DNA of 64,000 nucleotides from Ancylobacter radicis (GTDB lineage Bacteria > Pseudomonadota > Alphaproteobacteria > Rhizobiales > Xanthobacteraceae): contig NZ_JAHCQH010000023.1 in NCBI RefSeq assembly GCF_018449475.1, positions 1 through 64,000 on the forward strand, read 5' to 3'. Below are positions 33,201 to 41,237 of this stretch, piece after piece. The notes below the pieces were generated by a model. That model did not search any database, was not told the DNA's origin, and worked only from the letters and a program-made list of their open reading frames with translations. Position numbers and translations under genes: made by a program. Within the stretch, counting starts at the first letter, position 1. Every line of letters begins with the position of its first letter.

Positions 33201-34008
33201 CATCGCGGCCAGCCTTCAGGGACAGGGCAGCCTGGTGCTGGACGGGCTGGAGATCGCCTATACCGACCCGCGCGCGCTGCAATATGTGATGCTCGCCACC
33301 GAGCGGGGCCTGCCGCCGGAGCAGGCGCGGATCGTGCAACTGCTCAATGAGGGGCTCTCGCGCGGGCCGCTCAAGCTGCCGCGTATCGAGAGCGCGCTGA
33401 GCGTGGTCAATGGCGTGGCGCGCTCCTCCACCGCGCGGGCGGCGCTGGGCGACCAGCGTTTCGCGCTGAGCGGGGCGTTCGACATTCCGGCGCTGAGCTT
33501 CGAGACGACCCTGGAGATCGAGGATCTGTCCGGCGGTGGCAGCGGTGCGGCAGGGGGAGCCCCGCCGGGCGCAGGGGTGCAATGGCGCGGGCCGATTGCC
33601 GCGCCGGAGCGGCGCTTCGACATCACCGCGCTGATCGCCGCGATCAACATGCGGGCGCTGGAGCGCGAGACCCGGCGGCTCGAAGCGCAATATGGCCGCA
33701 CGCCGCTGACCGATGGCGGGCAGCCGACCGACGAGATGCCCCGCGCGGCCCCGCCGCCGCCGCCGGTGACGCCGCCGCCGGTGATCCCACAGGCGGCGCC
33801 TCAAGCCCCGCCGCAACCGGCCCCGCCGCAACCGGCCCCGCGCGCGGCCGCCCCAAGCGCGCCGCGTCCCGCGCCGGTGCGGCCGGCGCCGGCCTATGGA
33901 CTGCAATATCCGCAGCCGGGCAGCGCCGCGCCGCCGCTGGCGCCGCCGGTGGATATTCCGATGGACCCGCTGCGCAGCCCGATCATGGCGCCGCCGCTGG
34001 CTCCGTGA
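30235..34008 (+). CDS. AsmA-family envelope protein
   Basis: A 1257-residue protein with one N-terminal membrane anchor (LLLTIASAIILAVAAAFAAPLVL). The typical AsmA chorein-like start follows, DWTQFRTTFEAQAARTLGVPVVIRGPIDARLLPSPSFVLRDVSLG. A long periplasmic beta-rich body follows, and the AsmA C-terminal block includes ASLQGQGSLVLDGLEI. AsmA-like proteins such as TamB and YhdP are thought to form periplasmic bridges that carry phospholipids to the outer membrane. The last 130 or so residues are rich in Pro, Ala and Gln, with a duplicated CCGCAACCGGCC unit near 33810. The GTG start follows CGGAGGAGAGGC. Confidence 0.85.
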   Translation: MQNLLLTIASAIILAVAAAFAAPLVLDWTQFRTTFEAQAARTLGVPVVIRGPIDARLLPSPSFVLRDVSLGLDAGGTGVVAGELSGRLSLGALLSGKIVADQLTLERARIRLVLGADGRIALPTGAGRPAPLTIANLAIRQSNFELIDRAGGHEVQLGGVNLAGDLGGLAGPLRLEGELEAAGVRRTVRLTLAAAGAEGAARLRLGVQDVGSPFSIDADGTLAFVGGRPAFQGKASLSMRAPGAAGPPLRDADGSVPARDPLAGWSLSGTVNATQQAIDVTHLALALGSGELPVELSGSGRYVAAAPAVAASATATAGTTDTGGSRLDLTLAARQIDLGAATGGAAPLAALNRVARTVAPLADLARSGSLDLSTDTVLLGGAPMRSVRAGLDWSPAGWRARTLEARLPGRASLALSGRLPQATGAGQPIRPPADAALFTGDMVLSAEDLPAFAGWAAPEATALLAGLPGGAASLKAAIAVGEDRVALDRLTLTVGDQLSLAGTAAYAFPTAATRGRVDAALSTAKVDLDPLIPPLRRLIGFGGQRFDVALSFAGTDVRLTGVNAAGADLILRADAGGVGIERLAIRNFGGLDLSGSGRLAALDAVPGVGGGIGGEADGRFEARLTGARTEGLPALARALGVPQAEPLIAALGPSLAPLDVTMSLASDTGRLSLDARGRLGLLSGEGAARFGAGGPPEGRFTLEASDGSAVLGKLGVPGLRAGLGPAQVSLTLGETVGSTLEGRLAFAGAALEARGKVRWEADGRLAPDLALTLRGADLARLFPMLSSGGLASVPAELSASLTREGTAWRLGGLSGAIAGERVDGQAAYLPDETIPITIDLALDRWNLPAALALATGRVTGGAAGAAQAGWPDGRFGPPALGRLNASVKLSLRQLDLPAGLVLDLAKLNARLSEGVVSVEDLSGALAGGRLSGRFDLRRRGENLQLDGHLALADAESGPLLRAADVQRPGAGGKVTLALDLTGSGRSPRGIAASLQGQGSLVLDGLEIAYTDPRALQYVMLATERGLPPEQARIVQLLNEGLSRGPLKLPRIESALSVVNGVARSSTARAALGDQRFALSGAFDIPALSFETTLEIEDLSGGGSGAAGGAPPGAGVQWRGPIAAPERRFDITALIAAINMRALERETRRLEAQYGRTPLTDGGQPTDEMPRAAPPPPPVTPPPVIPQAAPQAPPQPAPPQPAPRAAAPSAPRPAPVRPAPAYGLQYPQPGSAAPPLAPPVDIPMDPLRSPIMAPPLAP

Positions 34009-34012
34009 CGCC

Positions 34013-34906
34013 TCAGTCGGTGACGAAGTCGCCGGCCGCATAGCCCTGCAGATAGAGCAGGGCGGTGAGGTCGCCATGGTCGATGCGGAACCGGGCGGCC
34101 GCCGCGACCGCGGGCTTGGCGTGATAGGCGACGCCGAATCCGGCTTCCCCGATCATGGCGAGGTCGTTAGCCCCGTCGCCGACCGCCATGGTCTCGCTCG
34201 GCGCAAGGCCCAGCGCCTCCCGCATCTCGACCAGCGCCGCGAGCTTGGCCTCGCGGCCGAGGATCGGCTCCTCGACGAGGCCGGCAAAGGCGTCGCCGTC
34301 GGTGACCAGCACATTGGCGCGGTCGGCGTGAAAGCCGATCATCGCCGCCACGCGCTGGGTGAACAAAGTGAAGCCGCCGGAGACCAGCAGCGTGTGAGCG
34401 CCGTTCGCCTTCATGGTGCGCACCAGCGCCGTGCCGCCGGGAGTGAGCCGGATGCGCTCGGCAATGACGTCGTCGACCACGGCAAGCGGCAGTCCCTTGA
34501 GCAGCGCCACGCGCTCGCGCAAAGCCGGCTCGAAGGCGATCTCGCCGCGCATGGCGCGCTCGGTGATGGCGGAGACATGCGCCTTCATGCCGGCATAGTC
34601 GGCCAGCTCGTCGATGCATTCCTGCCCGATCATGGTGGAGTCCATGTCGGCGAGAAACAGCTTCTTGCGCCGTTCGGCTGCCGGCACGAGGGCGACATCA
34701 ACCGGACGGCCCTCCAAAGCGGCGCGCAGGGCGGTGATGTCGGCATCCGGCCCGACCGCGATCTCGGCGGCGATGCCGCGATTGAGCACGCGCACCTCGC
34801 CCGCACCCGGCAGCACGGCGCGGGCGCTCGCGATCGCGTCCTCATCCACCGCCGGGGCGGCGGGGTTGGAGATCAGCACGGCGACATGAGGGGCAGCATG
34901 GGTCAT
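34013..34906 (-). CDS. serB: Phosphoserine phosphatase
   Basis: SerB makes L-serine from phosphoserine. The 297-residue protein has an N-terminal ACT-like segment (VLISNPAAPAVDEDAIASARAVL) and a HAD phosphatase domain. That domain shows motif I LADMDSTMIGQECIDELAD, the Ser motif LVSGGFTLF and motif III VGDGANDLAMI. The ATG at 34906 gives MTHAAPHVAVLIS. The frame is open to 34972 but would run into the miaA upstream region. It is convergent with the AsmA gene, only four bases apart, and divergent from miaA, an arrangement common in rhizobia. Confidence 0.95.
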   Translation of the reverse strand: MTHAAPHVAVLISNPAAPAVDEDAIASARAVLPGAGEVRVLNRGIAAEIAVGPDADITALRAALEGRPVDVALVPAAERRKKLFLADMDSTMIGQECIDELADYAGMKAHVSAITERAMRGEIAFEPALRERVALLKGLPLAVVDDVIAERIRLTPGGTALVRTMKANGAHTLLVSGGFTLFTQRVAAMIGFHADRANVLVTDGDAFAGLVEEPILGREAKLAALVEMREALGLAPSETMAVGDGANDLAMIGEAGFGVAYHAKPAVAAAARFRIDHGDLTALLYLQGYAAGDFVTD

Positions 34907-35038
34907 GGGCGGGCAACACGGGATTGAAGACGGGACTTGCCGCCGGGCCGGCGACGGGCAAAAAGCGGACACGCGCCATTTGGCGCGCCAGGACAGAGCG
35001 ACGTGCCGAAGGGCGCGTCAGGCAAGGCGGAGGCGGGC

Positions 35039-35962
35039 GTGACGGAACAGGCGGTGCGCCCGCGCGCGGTGCTTATTGCAGGGCCGACCGCGAGCGGCAA
35101 GTCGGCGCTGGCGCTGGAACTGGCCGAGCGGGTCGGCGGCGTGGTGATCAACGCCGATTCGATGCAGGTCTATCGCGATCTGCGCGTGCTCTCGGCCCGC
35201 CCCAGCGTGGAGGAGGAAGCGCGCGCGCCGCATCGTCTCTACGGCCATGTGGATGGCGCGGCGGACTATTCGGTCGCGCACTGGCTGGAGGACGCCCGCG
35301 CGGTGCTCGCGCAGGCGCGGGCGGACGGTCTTCTGCCCATCGTGATCGGCGGCACCGGCCTGTATTTCAAGGCGCTGACGCAGGGCCTCGCGCCGATGCC
35401 GGAGATTCCGGCCGAGGTGCGGGCGCGCGTGCGGGCGCTGGAGGACGAGGCCCCCGAGCTGCATGCGCGGCTGATGGCGGTGGACCCGGAGACGGCGGCG
35501 CGGCTGCGCCCTTCCGACACCCAGCGTCTGATGCGGGCGTTGGAAGTGTTCGAGGCGACGGGCCGTCCGCTGGCGCACTGGCAGGCCGAGCCGGCGCCGC
35601 CCCCTGTGCTGCCGGCCGGCGAGGCCCTGAAAATCTTTCTCGCCACCGATCGCACCGCGCTGCGGGCCCGCATCGCCGAACGCTTCCATGGGATGATGGC
35701 GCAGGGCGCGCTGGAGGAGGCCCGGGCGCTGCTGGCGCGTGGCCTCCCCGAGGACCGCACGATCCTCAAGGCGCATGGCGTGCCGTGGTTCGCCCGCCAC
35801 CTCGCCGGCGAGATCGACCTCGATGAGGCGATCGAGGGCGGCATTCTCGACACCCGCCGCTACGCCAAGCGGCAGGACACCTGGTTCCGCCACCAGCTGG
35901 AGGGCTGGACGGCGCTGCCGAAGGGCGAGGCGCAGGAATTGCTGCGCGCCCTTTTCCCTTAG
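35039..35962 (+). CDS. miaA: tRNA dimethylallyltransferase
   Basis: MiaA prenylates A37 of tRNAs that read UNN codons. The 307-residue protein has the P-loop [18 protein letters not shown] at its N-terminus, [35 protein letters not shown], and a C-terminal block [24 protein letters not shown] with [11 protein letters not shown] choose the GTG at 35039 ([20 protein letters not shown]) because GGAGG precedes it. GTG at 35003 and ATG at 34937 are alternatives. Its stop codon overlaps the stop of the convergent msrQ. Confidence 0.95.
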   Translation: MTEQAVRPRAVLIAGPTASGKSALALELAERVGGVVINADSMQVYRDLRVLSARPSVEEEARAPHRLYGHVDGAADYSVAHWLEDARAVLAQARADGLLPIVIGGTGLYFKALTQGLAPMPEIPAEVRARVRALEDEAPELHARLMAVDPETAARLRPSDTQRLMRALEVFEATGRPLAHWQAEPAPPPVLPAGEALKIFLATDRTALRARIAERFHGMMAQGALEEARALLARGLPEDRTILKAHGVPWFARHLAGEIDLDEAIEGGILDTRRYAKRQDTWFRHQLEGWTALPKGEAQELLRALFP

Positions 35963-36915
35963 GCTCGCGCCGTGCGGCGTACGGGCAGCGGGCGCAGGCG
36001 TAGTGCCACCTCGCTGGCCAGCGTCACCGCAACGCCCGCTCCGAACACCCACCAGGCCGGGCGGATCGAATAGGAGAAGGCGAGATTGGCGGCGAGCACG
36101 CGGGCGGGGTCGATCCCCGTCGCGGCGAGATACCAGCCGGCTTCCAGCAGCGCGGTGAGCAGGGCCGCTATCACCGCGAGGCCCAGAAGGTTGAGCAGGC
36201 CCGTGCCCCGCCCGTAACGCTGGAGGATGCGCCAGCCCATGAGCCAGACGAACAGGCCGGCCATCAGCGTCGGCTCGGTCACGTCGAGCTTCTGCTGCAT
36301 GAAGAAATGCAGGATGCCGAGCGCGGTGGCCGGGTAAATCAGCGCGTGCAGGTGCTTCCACCGCTCGCCGCCGAGCTTGCGGACAGCGCCGTCCCAGGAG
36401 GTGGCGGCCATCGCGGCGAAGGCGAGCAGCGCGACAAAGCCGATGGTGAGATAGATGCGCAGCACGATCTCGCGGGCGGCCATGCCGAGATCGCCGAGAT
36501 CGACCAGATAGACCGTGAAATGAATGGCGAGCAGCAGCGCCGCGCCAAGGCCGAGCGTGCGGCGGGCGCTCAGCAGCTTCGGCCAGTTGAACAGGCGCCG
36601 CGCCGGGGTGACGGCGAGGGTGATCAGCAGCAGGCGGATGGTCCAGTCGCCAATGAAGCGGATCACCTCGATGAGGGGCCGGGCGCCGAGCGCCGGTTCG
36701 CCCGGAAGCGCGCCTCCGCCCAATCCGCCACCGCCCAGAGCACCACCTCCCAGTCCGCCTCCGCCCAACCCCGGCGGCGCGCCGAAGGGCGTGGGCGGGG
36801 TGAAGCCGCCGGAGAGGGCGCGCGCGGCCAGCAGCGCCAGCGGCAGCAGCACGATCAGCAGCGCGCCGATCTTCTCAAGGCTCAGCTTGCCGGAGGGCTC
36901 ACGCAGAAAGGGCAT
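35959..36915 (-). CDS. msrQ: MsrQ-type haem-binding membrane protein
   Basis: MsrQ is the haem b membrane subunit that feeds electrons to MsrP, a periplasmic methionine sulfoxide reductase. The 318-residue protein has a first hydrophobic helix ([15 protein letters not shown]), then an unusual 25-residue Gly/Leu/Ala run ([14 protein letters not shown]...) near 48-72, then the ferric-reductase-like core. Conserved histidines appear in [34 protein letters not shown]. MsrP is usually encoded next door but is not seen here. A hairpin of GGCGGGAA and TTCCCGCC stands at 36931-36950, just upstream of the start. Confidence 0.87.
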   Translation of the reverse strand: MPFLREPSGKLSLEKIGALLIVLLPLALLAARALSGGFTPPTPFGAPPGLGGGGLGGGALGGGGLGGGALPGEPALGARPLIEVIRFIGDWTIRLLLITLAVTPARRLFNWPKLLSARRTLGLGAALLLAIHFTVYLVDLGDLGMAAREIVLRIYLTIGFVALLAFAAMAATSWDGAVRKLGGERWKHLHALIYPATALGILHFFMQQKLDVTEPTLMAGLFVWLMGWRILQRYGRGTGLLNLLGLAVIAALLTALLEAGWYLAATGIDPARVLAANLAFSYSIRPAWWVFGAGVAVTLASEVALRLRPLPVRRTARA

Positions 36916-37037
36916 GGAAAGGGGGTCCGTGGCGGGAAGGTCTTCCCGCCTATACGCCCTGACCGGAGACATAATTTCAACAACGCCCCGCACGATGGCG
37001 TGAGCGGGATGTCGGCGTGCGAATGGCAGCGGCCATC

Positions 37038-37067
37038 ATCCCGGACCGCCGTAGGCCGATCCGGGGT
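37038..37067. repeat. Single REP-like palindrome related to the one at 421-450
   Basis: This 30-base element, starting ATCCCGGA and ending ATCCGGGGT, aligns with the reverse complement of positions 421-450 at about 26 of 30 bases. It lies in the gap between purK and msrQ. The two copies show that the palindrome family is dispersed. Confidence 0.7.
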
Positions 37068-37099
37068 CCTCGGTCCACCAGCCCGCCGCGGGCCCGGCG

Positions 37100-38185
37100 T
37101 CAATCTTCGGCGAAGATGCGCGTCACATGGCCCATCTTGCGGCCGGGCCGGGCCTCGGCCTTGCCATAGAGGTGCAGATGCGCGCCGGGCTCCTCCAGCA
37201 CGGCGTGCCAGCTATCGGCCTCGTCGCCGATGAGATTGGTCATCTCCACCCGTCCGCGCCGCTCGGTGGCGCCCAGCGGCCAGCCGGCGATGGCCCGCAC
37301 ATGCTGCTCGAACTGGCTGGTCTCGCCACCATCCAGCGTCCAGTGGCCGGAATTGTGCACGCGCGGCGCAATCTCGTTGACGATCACGCCCTGCGTGCCC
37401 TCGACCACGACGAGGAACATCTCCACCGCGAACACGCCGACATAGCCGAGCGCCTCACCGATGCGCCGGGCGATCTCGGCCGAGACGGCGGCGACGGCGG
37501 GCGAGACATCGGCCGGCACGGTGGAGCGGTACAGGATGTGATGGCGGTGCTCGTTCTCCGTCACCTCGAAGGCGGCGAAGCGGCCATCCTCGGTGCGGGC
37601 GGCGACGACGGACACCTCGCGCTCGAAGGGCACGAAGCCTTCCAGAATGGCGGGGTGACGACCGATGGCGGCGAAGGCGGCGGCGGCGTCATCGCCTTCG
37701 CGGATGATGACCTGGCCCTTGCCGTCATAGCCGAAGCGGCGGGTCTTCAGCACGGCCGGGCGGCCGATCTCGGCCAGCGCCGCCTCAAGCTCGGCCTCGT
37801 CATTGACCTCGGCGAAGGGCGCCGTCTCGATGCCCAGGCGCGAGACGAAGGTCTTTTCCTCCAGCCGGTCCTGCGTGATGCCGAGCGCGCGGGCGCCGGG
37901 ATGCAGGGGGACATGGCCGGCGAGGAAGGCGGCGGTGTCCACCGGCACGTTCTCGAATTCGTAGGTGACGACGTCCACCGCTTTGGCGAAGGCTTCCAGC
38001 GCGGCGTGGTCGTCATAGGCGGCCTGCGTGACCGCATCGGCGACCTGGAAGGCCGGGCTGCCGGCCTCGGGGGCGAAGATATGCGCCTTCAGCCCCAGCG
38101 GGGCCGCGGCGAGGGCGATCATGCGGGCGAGCTGGCCACCGCCGAGAATGCCGATGGTGTCGCCGGGCTTGAGGATGCGGTTCAT
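37100..38185 (-). CDS. purK: N5-carboxyaminoimidazole ribonucleotide synthase
   Basis: PurK uses ATP and bicarbonate to carboxylate AIR on N5 in purine synthesis. The 361-residue ATP-grasp enzyme starts [27 protein letters not shown]. It has VVTYEFENVPVD, the ATP-binding VLKTRRFGYDGKGQ, and the C-terminal NEIAPRVHNSGHWTLDG. The ATG overlaps the purE stop by one base (TGATG), so translation is likely coupled. It is the second gene of the purE-purK operon. Confidence 0.96.
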   Translation of the reverse strand: MNRILKPGDTIGILGGGQLARMIALAAAPLGLKAHIFAPEAGSPAFQVADAVTQAAYDDHAALEAFAKAVDVVTYEFENVPVDTAAFLAGHVPLHPGARALGITQDRLEEKTFVSRLGIETAPFAEVNDEAELEAALAEIGRPAVLKTRRFGYDGKGQVIIREGDDAAAAFAAIGRHPAILEGFVPFEREVSVVAARTEDGRFAAFEVTENEHRHHILYRSTVPADVSPAVAAVSAEIARRIGEALGYVGVFAVEMFLVVVEGTQGVIVNEIAPRVHNSGHWTLDGGETSQFEQHVRAIAGWPLGATERRGRVEMTNLIGDEADSWHAVLEEPGAHLHLYGKAEARPGRKMGHVTRIFAED

Positions 38186-38685
38186 CAGACGGGGCGCTCC
38201 GTGACGGCGGCGGTACGGGCATCGCGCCACGCGTCAAGGCGCTCGGCGAGCGCGGTATCGGTGATGGCGAGCACGGCGGCGGCGAGCAGGCCGGCATTGG
38301 TGGCGCCCGCCTTGCCGATGGCGAGCGTACCGACCGGAATGCCAGCGGGCATCTGCACGATCGAATAGAGGCTGTCGAGGCCGGACAGGGCCTTGGATTC
38401 CACCGGCACGCCGAACACCGGCAGGCTGGTCAGCGCCGCCACCATGCCCGGCAGATGCGCTGCCCCGCCCGCGCCGGCGATGATCGCCTTGTAGCCGGCG
38501 GCACGCGCGCCCTTGGCGAAGGCGAACATCCGGTCCGGGGTGCGGTGGGCCGAGACGATCAGGCAGTCATGGCCGATGCCGAGCGCCTCCAGCGTCTCGG
38601 CGGCGTGCCGCATCGTGTCCCAGTCGGACTGGCTGCCCATGATGATGGCGATCGGGCGCGCTTCGGTTGCCGTCTGGTCGCTCAT
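38185..38685 (-). CDS. purE: N5-carboxyaminoimidazole ribonucleotide mutase
   Basis: PurE moves the carboxyl group made by PurK to C4 of the imidazole ring. The 166-residue class I enzyme has [26 protein letters not shown], the conserved SAHRTPDRM with the catalytic histidine, and [26 protein letters not shown]. The start [11 protein letters not shown] at 38685 follows a short spacer from the promoter seen at 38719-38746. Upstream extension of the frame runs through that promoter and is not coding. Confidence 0.96.
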   Translation of the reverse strand: MSDQTATEARPIAIIMGSQSDWDTMRHAAETLEALGIGHDCLIVSAHRTPDRMFAFAKGARAAGYKAIIAGAGGAAHLPGMVAALTSLPVFGVPVESKALSGLDSLYSIVQMPAGIPVGTLAIGKAGATNAGLLAAAVLAITDTALAERLDAWRDARTAAVTERPV

Positions 38686-38718
38686 GCTGGTCCGGTTCCC
38701 CCGAAAAAGAAGGCGCGG

Positions 38719-38746
38719 ATTATAGGAATCGCGGCTCTCCGGGCAA
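38719..38746 (-). promoter_or_regulatory. Sigma70-type promoter of purE-purK
   Basis: On the minus strand TTGCCC (38746-38741) and a perfect TATAAT (38724-38719) are separated by 16 bases. The TATAAT lies about 35 bases upstream of the purE ATG, which fits a short leader. Confidence 0.7.
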
Positions 38747-38814
38747 GGGAGAAGGCGCGGGGCATCACGCCGCGCCATCGGACGTGAAAAAGTCCATGCG
38801 TGGTGCGATCATGC

Positions 38815-38829
38815 TTAACACGAACTTTA
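38815..38829 (+). promoter_or_regulatory. Possible CtrA-like site in the purE / L,D-transpeptidase gap
   Basis: TTAACACGAACTTTA matches the CtrA consensus TTAA-N7-TTAA with one mismatch in the second half. It lies in the 330-bp gap between the divergent purE and L,D-transpeptidase genes, about 190 bases before the latter. No other gene or RNA is recognisable in that gap. A single site with a mismatch is weak evidence. Confidence 0.25.
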
Positions 38830-39015
38830 CCGCGCCGCGGCCACTGTGTGGGCAAGGGTTTGCGTGTCGGCGATCTGTCCGCGCGGTGTGGCGGAACGGT
38901 AACGCGGGGCGCTCGGGCGGGCGTATTGCCGCTTTCGTGAGTTGAAGCGATGCGGACCCAAGCGCGCAATGGTGCGTTCCCATCCGGCGAGTTTGGATGG
39001 GACGGAGCGGAGAGA

Positions 39016-41028
39016 ATGATGGCCGGGCGTAACGTGAGTTTCTCTGAGGGGCGCGGTCGGCATCTGGCGGGCACCGCCCTGGCGCTGCTGATGGCGGGGG
39101 CGCTGCTGCTGCCGCTTGGCGCCGCCGCTCAGGACGGCACCGGCGCCGCCATCGCCCTCGACCCCGCCGGCCATGGCACCGGCGAGCCGGTTGCCGCCTT
39201 TGATCCGGCCCGCGCCGGCATGCAGAGCGCCGGGCAGGGCGCTGCGCTGCTCGCCGCGCTGGGCCATGATCCCGCGCCGTTCGACATTAACGACACCGGC
39301 CGGACCAAGACGGCGACCCCGACCCCCGCGCCGGCCGCCGCCGCTCCGCCGGCCATCGGCAACGGCGCTCCCGGCACGGGGGCGGCGACGCCCGGCAGCC
39401 GCGCGCCGACGGCCACCACGCCGTCCGCACCGTCCTCCTCCGGCACCTCGACCCCGGCCACCGCCGGCGCTCCGCAGGCGCCGCGTCCGGGCGCGGGCGT
39501 GCCCGAGCGGCTGGCCGAACTCATCTCCAGCCAGCTCGCGCACTTCGCCCAGCGCCCGGCTGACCAGCAGGCGCTGGCCGCCTTCTACGCCGCGCGCAAT
39601 TTCCAGCCGGTATTCACCGCCGCCGGCGCGATCACCCCGCTCGGCATCGCCGCGCTCGGCGCCTTCAATGGCGCGGCGGCGGAAGGGCTGAACCCGGCCG
39701 ACTACGCCGTGCCGCCGCTGCCGGCGCAGATGGGTGACGGCGTGCTCGCCGATTACGAGCTGCGCGTGGCCGGCACGACGCTGCTCTATGCCCGCCATGT
39801 GCAGAGCGGGCGCTTCGACCCCAAGCGCATCTCCAAGGATGTCGACCCGACCCCGACCGTGCCGGACCCGCTCGACGTGCTGGCGACGGTCTCCAGCGCC
39901 CCGAATGCAGCGCAGGCCTTTGCCAGCTTCGCTCCCCACTATGACGAGTACCGGCTGCTGAAACTGCAGCTTGGCCGCCGCCTGGCCGAAGGGCAGGGCC
40001 AGGTTCACGCCGCCATCCCGCCCGGTCCCTCGATCCGGCCGGGCGAGCGTGACCCGCGCGTGCCGCTGCTGCGCGAGCGGCTGGGCATTGGCGGCGCGGC
40101 CGATGACGAGATCTACGACGCCTATCTGGTCGAGGCGGTGCGCGACTTCCAGCGCCTGTCCGGCGCCGCGCCGGACGGCATTGTCGGGCGCGGCACGCTG
40201 GCGGCGCTGAATGGCGGCGCGGGCGACAGCCTCGACGACCTGATCGCCAATATGGAACGCTGGCGCTGGCTGCCGCATCAGGTGGCGCCGACCTATGTGA
40301 TGGTGAACATCCCGGAATACATGGTCCGCATCGTGGTCAACGAGCAGACCATTCATGAGACGCGGGTGGTGGTCGGCAAGCCCGAGAACCAGACGCCGAT
40401 CATGTCCGAGGAAATGCAGTACGCGGTGTTCAACCCGTCCTGGAACGTGCCGCCGGGCATCATCAAGAACGAGATGCTGCCCAAGCTTCAGGCCGACCCC
40501 TATGCGCTCGACCGCCAGGGCATCGACGTGGTGCGCAACGGGCGGATCATCGACCCCGGCACGGTGGACTGGCGGCGCGGCTCGCAGGGCTATTCCTTCC
40601 GGCAGGCGCCGGGCGAGCGCAATGCGCTGGGCCGGATGAAGTTCATGTTCCCGAACAAGCACTCGGTCTATCTGCACGACACGCCGAGCCGCGCGCTGTT
40701 CGCCCGCGACCGGCGCGCCTTCAGCCATGGCTGCGTGCGGGTCCACGAGCCGCTGAAATTCGCCGAGGTGCTGTTCGGGGTCGGCCTGCCGGGCGATGCC
40801 TGGAGCCAGCAGCGAATCAATTCGCTGATCGGCGGGAATGAGAAGTATCTGAACCTGAAGCAGCGATTCCCGGTCCATCTGGTCTATTTCACCAGCTATG
40901 TGGACGGGCAGGGGCAGCTTGTGACGCGCGAGGACATCTACGGAATCAACGACGCCACCAAGGCGATGCTGGGTCTCGATGACACGCGCCGCCTGGCGGA
41001 TCGCGGCGGCATGGTGGCGCCGCGGTGA
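39016..41028 (+). CDS. L,D-transpeptidase with peptidoglycan-binding domain
   Basis: A large periplasmic L,D-transpeptidase (LdtD/YcbB type, about 670 residues) that would crosslink peptidoglycan stem peptides or attach proteins to them. A signal peptide (LAGTALALLMAGALLLPLGAAAQ) leads into a roughly 130-residue Ala/Pro/Thr-rich linker. A scaffold domain follows, then a peptidoglycan-binding repeat (VPLLRERLGIGG to GIVGRGTLAALNGG) and the YkuD catalytic domain with the HGC motif in SHGCVRVHEPLKF. GCGGAGAGA before the ATG at 39016 supports this start over 38950. The next gene is also a likely cell-wall enzyme. Confidence 0.93.
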   Translation: MMAGRNVSFSEGRGRHLAGTALALLMAGALLLPLGAAAQDGTGAAIALDPAGHGTGEPVAAFDPARAGMQSAGQGAALLAALGHDPAPFDINDTGRTKTATPTPAPAAAAPPAIGNGAPGTGAATPGSRAPTATTPSAPSSSGTSTPATAGAPQAPRPGAGVPERLAELISSQLAHFAQRPADQQALAAFYAARNFQPVFTAAGAITPLGIAALGAFNGAAAEGLNPADYAVPPLPAQMGDGVLADYELRVAGTTLLYARHVQSGRFDPKRISKDVDPTPTVPDPLDVLATVSSAPNAAQAFASFAPHYDEYRLLKLQLGRRLAEGQGQVHAAIPPGPSIRPGERDPRVPLLRERLGIGGAADDEIYDAYLVEAVRDFQRLSGAAPDGIVGRGTLAALNGGAGDSLDDLIANMERWRWLPHQVAPTYVMVNIPEYMVRIVVNEQTIHETRVVVGKPENQTPIMSEEMQYAVFNPSWNVPPGIIKNEMLPKLQADPYALDRQGIDVVRNGRIIDPGTVDWRRGSQGYSFRQAPGERNALGRMKFMFPNKHSVYLHDTPSRALFARDRRAFSHGCVRVHEPLKFAEVLFGVGLPGDAWSQQRINSLIGGNEKYLNLKQRFPVHLVYFTSYVDGQGQLVTREDIYGINDATKAMLGLDDTRRLADRGGMVAPR

Positions 41029-41237
41029 CGCGGTGTGGTTTATCGCTTCCGTAACGGCAGTATAGCGGGTTGAATCGTGTTGTTTTGGACACGGTTAACC
41101 ATGAAAAGAAGTCGATACGGTACAAGATTACGAATTTGTCACGTTGGCACTCTTTTGCCACACTCTCCCCCTAGCCATGCTAATCCATGGCGTGGGGGTT
41201 TGGGCGTAACGGCCCTTTAACCAAACCCGACAAGACT

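Noticed and set aside
31168..34077. 969-residue open frame antisense to the AsmA gene
   Set aside because: It is rich in Arg, Gln and Pro without domains. The sense frame has a membrane anchor and AsmA motifs.
38815..38829. CtrA box as a major finding
   Set aside because: There is one mismatch and no second copy, so it is kept only as a low-confidence site.
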